Assembly: GCA_963556195.1 (NCBI GenBank)
Contig: OY744520.1
Location: 156,110,107-156,174,106, forward strand
From: Sepiola atlantica
Taxonomy: Eukaryota > Mollusca > Cephalopoda > Sepiida > Sepiolidae
Reading direction: 5' to 3'
Length of the DNA stretch: 64,000 bases
The position numbers were made by a program, and so were the translations under genes. Below the pieces are notes generated by a model. That model did no database searches, was not told where the DNA came from, and saw nothing but the letters and a program-made list of their open reading frames with translations. Shown piece by piece: positions 60,420 to 64,000 of the stretch (position 1 is its first letter; each line of letters starts with the position of its first letter).

Positions 60420-61030
60420 CTGGAAAAGCTGATATATACGACAAGAATGGAATTCAGAATAGAAAAGTGTGCACTGCTAAAGATTAAAAGTGGAAAATGA
60501 GACGATAGAGGGTATGGAACTGCCGAACCAAAAAGAGATGAGGGCGCTAGGCGAACAGAAGAGCTATAAATATTTGGGAGTTCTGGAAGCAGACATCATC
60601 AAATATAAAAAAAATAAAAGAGAAGATTGGGTAATAATATTTGCGTAGAACAAGAACATTCTTAGAAACGACATTATATAGCAGCAATCTAAACAGGAAT
60701 AAACACCTGGGCAGTATCACTATTAAGATACTTTGGGCCATTCATAGGCTGGACTAAAGAAGAACTCATACACCAGTGACTGGAGGACTAGATAATTAAT
60801 GACCATGCACAACACACTTCACCAATAGACGATACGGACAGACTCTACATAAAACGAAACGAAGGGGTAAGAGAACTGGTGAGTATCGAAGACTGTGTGG
60901 ATGACCCCAGAAAAAGAGCCGGACAAATACATAATCCAGAACACGGAAAGCCTTATCAAAAGGTTTTTTGAAGAAGTTTTAAAAAAGAAAAACGTGGAAA
61001 CATCAACGACAAAATTCATCAGGCAATGTC
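60420..61030 (+). pseudogene. LINE reverse transcriptase C-terminal fragment
   Basis: Translation across frames gives blocks typical of the post-catalytic part of a LINE RT: MEFRIEKCALLKIKSGK, SYKYLGVLEADIIKYK, then ILWAIHRLD, and RLYIKRNEGVRELVSIEDCV (near 60,838-60,900). This resembles the common 'R...GGRGL.S.EDCV' block. The upstream palm is missing, so it is a 5'-truncated copy with several frameshifts and stops. The lineage is not assigned. Confidence 0.6.
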
Positions 61031-61460
61031 CTAGTTCTATGAACTAGCTTTACCGGTGAAAATAAAAACGTAAAGACAAACGTTTTTCTTTCATTTGAAG
61101 AAAGGTCAGTGATTTTTTATTGCAATTCTGTCACTGTTGTTAATCTTCAACAAGAAGGGAATACATGATTTTTTTTCTTTCCAAAAGAGAAAAGTTGACG
61201 ACTGCCGTAAGAAAAGAGAAACTAAATCTGTATTCTTATTCTTTCTCTGTTGACTAAAGTGCCAACCGCAAGTTCTACGGTTACATGATAGAAGTACTAA
61301 AAAAATAGTGATTTTGTTTTCCGAGAAAAAATGGTGTTATATTCTTTTACAACTAAGTTTACGTTTAGTTAGCGTAATCTTCAAAGAAATACTTTTCTAA
61401 AAGTCGTATTCTAACGAGACACAGTCTAAAAATCGTATTATAAAAAGACACATTTTAAAT

Positions 61461-63132
61461 ATGGAAGCCTATGACAGAACCGGTGAAGTATAAAATGCAA
61501 CTGGAACAGAAGAGAGACTTCTAGAACAAAATCAAAGACTACAGAAAACTGAAAAAATAGTTCAATAGCTTCTACTGACGAAAAGAATGAAGTATTAATG
61601 CAAACAATATCGATTAGGGGTACAACTAACGAAAACGATAATGCTTTGTCGCATAATGCCATTTGGAGCGCAATTAACGATTTCACTTATTGCCCACACG
61701 AGAATAAAACCTTTGCTGCGTATTTAAGAAGATATGGGCATCTATACAAAATAGATCATGAAAATTAGGCAGACTTTGTAAATATTCGCAGACTGCTCCG
61801 AACATTAGGTACCACCGAACATACACGCTTGAAGTGGTTACATCTGGTAAAAAAGAAAACGAAGACTATTCAACGTCCGTATAAGTCGTCAATAAACACT
61901 TCGACGATTTTAAATTAGCCGAACTTAGTGCTAGTAATTTTAAAGGCTTAATTTTCGTATAAAGATTGGTATCAGAAAAAGATCAAACTGCGGGTTCTAT
62001 ATAAATTAGAAAATGAACCAAACTTTACACTACAATTAATTAGCTTAAGACTGCCAGAGATTTATAAGTGGTTAGGAGGATTCGAATGGCATCGAAGAAT
62101 CCGACATTGTACACATTAGAAAAGTACGTCAAAAATCTAAATCCAGCTCTCTTTCTCCTAAAAAACAATTCAAAATAAAAAAAGAGAGTTTCGCGCCTCT
62201 GAACAGACAAACAAACCCTGTAAAAACAGGATAACTTATCGCCAAGCCCTTGCTTTCTGCTGTGGTAGCCTGTATTTATTTATAGACTCTATATTTCGTG
62301 TTAATACCCACCTGACTTGTAACCTAGTCGAACAGAAACGTACGCATTGTAGAACGAATAGAGGCAATAAAATGCGGGTTTAAGCCACAAGTACAACTGA
62401 GCAAGATTGCATTAACATATGTGCACGTAAATATCCTGGATAAAGTATAAAACTACAATTAGATTCTGGATCGGACGTGTCAATAATAAACTTACATACG
62501 TGGAAGAGGTTGACTAAACCCACCATGTTAAGAACCAACCGAATAGCCAGTACAGTGACTGGTGAAAGAATTGAATTTTAAGGTGAGATAATTAAAACAG
62601 TAACCCTAATGGTAAATACCAAAAGGTAAAAAATACTTGTGTTAAAATACACTAAAAAACATTTTTGGCACTGATTGAATGCAAGCGTTCAATTCATGGC
62701 AGTTACCAATAAATACGTTTTGCCAAAAAATAGATAGTCTGACAACCGACTGAGAAAACTAAAGCTGGATTAAAAAAAACTTTCTCGAGTTGTTTTCAGG
62801 CGGCCTTTGTCGATGCACAGAGATGGCGGCCAAATTTCAACTGAACAAGAACGTTCAGCTCGTATTTAGAAAAGAAAGTGTCTTTTACCTCAGTAGACAA
62901 AATAAATGATGAATTGGACCGACTAGTAACGACCGGTATCTTATCGAAAGTGGAATACAGTCAGTGGGCAGCATCCACGGTCTATTTAAAGAAGAAATCC
63001 AAAGAAATGCGCATGTGTGCAGATTTTTCAACAGGATTAAATGCACACTAAACGATTATCACTACCCACAGCACTCTTCCAGAGTAGGTTTTCTTAAAAT
63101 TAAATGGAGAAATATTTATTTTCAAAAATATA
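61461..63132 (+). pseudogene. Truncated Ty3/gypsy relic: gag, protease, start of RT
   Basis: A gag-like start (ATG 61,461; MEAYDRTGEV, then ERLLEQNQRLQKTEK) is followed by decayed capsid sequence and a segment resembling the lead-in to a zinc knuckle (near 62,120-62,240). The aspartic protease reads LQLDSGSDVSIINLHTWKRL (62,457-62,516). RT begins near 62,870 (DRLVTTGILSKVEYSQWA, CADFSTGLNAHLNDYHYP across frames). The element stops at 63,132, before the RT palm, where unrelated GC-rich DNA begins. It is a different lineage from the intact element at 3-7 kb and carries many stops. Confidence 0.7.
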
Positions 63133-63742
63133 TTCGCCCTGTCGGCGGGGCCGCGAATTCGCCGACTGCACCCCCATGCAGAGGGGTAAACTCACCCACC
63201 CCGAAAACAGGGCCACCTGTTTGCCGTGTGTGGCGACCCGTGACGTCTTAGGACGGGATCCTGGTGGCTGAGCGGTTCGTGGCTTGGTTGCCTAAATGGT
63301 CACGTGACCTGCAACACTCCACTTCGGCCCTTACTTCGGTTAGACGGGAGGTCGGAGAGGCCCGATCCGATCAATCGGCTAGTTACGTTTTGCTCTAGCA
63401 CTTATTTTTTTTCAAACTACCTCGATCGTTTCAAATAATAAAATTGATCAACTACATAAAGTTATCAATACCCATTCCAGTTTATAAGCGCTAGAACGCG
63501 GTGGCAAGGGTCAATAAACTTGTGAGAGACATGACCGCAACATGGCTGTGTGCCCCGGACGTTTCACTATAAGTGGGTAGAGACATCGATGGAACACGGG
63601 TGTTCGTGATCACGATCGGGTTGAGTATACCATTCCTGTAGCCCTGTCTTGTTAAGGCGGTTGGGTTCCCCCCTTGGCAATTCCTATAGTGGGCTCCGTG
63701 GGGGGGTGGAAGCAGGAATGGTGAATCAAAATCGAACAACTT
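63133..63742 (+). other. GC-rich leader, probably LINE 5' region
   Basis: A sharp rise in GC begins at the break of the gypsy relic. It includes 'ggtggctgagcggttcg' (63,262-63,278), which resembles a tRNA-like box A, and a run leading into the ORF at 63,743. The likeliest reading is the 5' untranslated region of the following LINE inserted into or next to the gypsy relic. The exact boundary is unclear. Confidence 0.4.
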
Positions 63743-64000
63743 ATGGCTCCTAATAGAACTACAAAACGAGTTCATAGAGACTCTAGTTCAGAAAGAGAAG
63801 AAGACAAAAGTGACCAGAATAAATTCCTGAGATTTATTTTTCTGGAAGCTCTGGATGAACCAAAACTATCAACAATATCTCCATTCATAATCGAAAAAAT
63901 AATTTCGTCTCATATGACGCCAAAAAATGTAAAAATACTGGCCAACGGAAATATCCTGGTGTAGGTAGAGAGAAAAGATATGCGGATTATTTGCTGGGCA
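63743..64000 (+). pseudogene. LINE ORF1 (nucleic-acid-binding) N-terminus, cut by window end
   Basis: ATG at 63,743 opens MAPNRTTKRVHRDSSSERE, a basic/acidic start, then FLRFIFLEALDEPKLSTISP and a segment like 'P..VEKI........KNVK.L.NGNLLVEV', as in ORF1 of jockey/I-type LINEs. A TAG at 63,962 interrupts the frame where a Glu codon is expected, and the same frame resumes (VERKDM). This copy therefore carries at least one nonsense change. ORF1 proteins bind element RNA and act as chaperones. The rest lies outside the window. Confidence 0.55.

Overview
The window looks like non-genic, repeat-rich DNA from a metazoan. I infer a mollusc, most likely a cephalopod such as an octopus. The grounds are AT-rich sequence, long (CT)n(AT)n and (TA)n microsatellites, Helitrons with CTAG ends, a Penelope-like element, Ty3/gypsy and several LINE lineages, tRNA-derived SINEs and an interstitial TTAGGG-type repeat. 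No complete host gene can be supported. A few exon-like segments (24.2, 26.5, 37.3, 15.4 and 49.8 kb) are recorded as hypotheses.

Layout. 1-3,077: unique AT-rich DNA with a dispersed repeat, a Helitron 3' end (1,025-1,052) and a degenerate telomeric tract (1,698-1,750). 3,078-7,456: a young, apparently intact Ty3/gypsy retrotransposon on the minus strand. It has identical 310-bp LTRs, a TGTAC target-site duplication, and gag and pol linked by a -1 frameshift signal. 7,739-13,561: a microsatellite, three ~310-bp tandem repeats, then an autonomous Helitron (Rep + helicase, plus strand) broken by frameshifts and stops, with an intact hairpin-CTAG 3' end. 14,134-15,069: a Penelope-like GIY-YIG fragment flanked by an inverted copy of its own tail, between TA arrays. 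15.6-30.8 kb: mostly featureless, with LINE relics at 19.3 and 25-26 kb. 30.9-34.2 kb: a near full-length dead LINE. 34.7-37.2 kb: dispersed repeats, a GC-rich duplication and a SINE. 37.7-39.3 kb: a decayed coding region with an env-like layout. 39.5-41.8 kb: a 93-bp minisatellite. 42.1-42.7 kb: a reverse-transcriptase relic. 43.3 kb: a foldback element. 44-53 kb: microsatellites, a SINE and a second copy of the 34.7-kb repeat. 53.3-54.5 kb: a Penelope-like RT relic. 55.6-64 kb: LINE fragments, a 45-bp minisatellite, a truncated Ty3/gypsy relic and the 5' end of a LINE that runs off the window.

The only set of genes that works together is the Ty3/gypsy gag-pol unit. The Helitron, LINEs and other retroelements are relics. 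The most unusual items are the compact gypsy element (frameshift signal, pol running through its polypurine tract into the LTR, no ordinary primer-binding site), the env-like relic, the 93-bp array with higher-order structure, and the fixed polarity of the CT/AT compound microsatellites.
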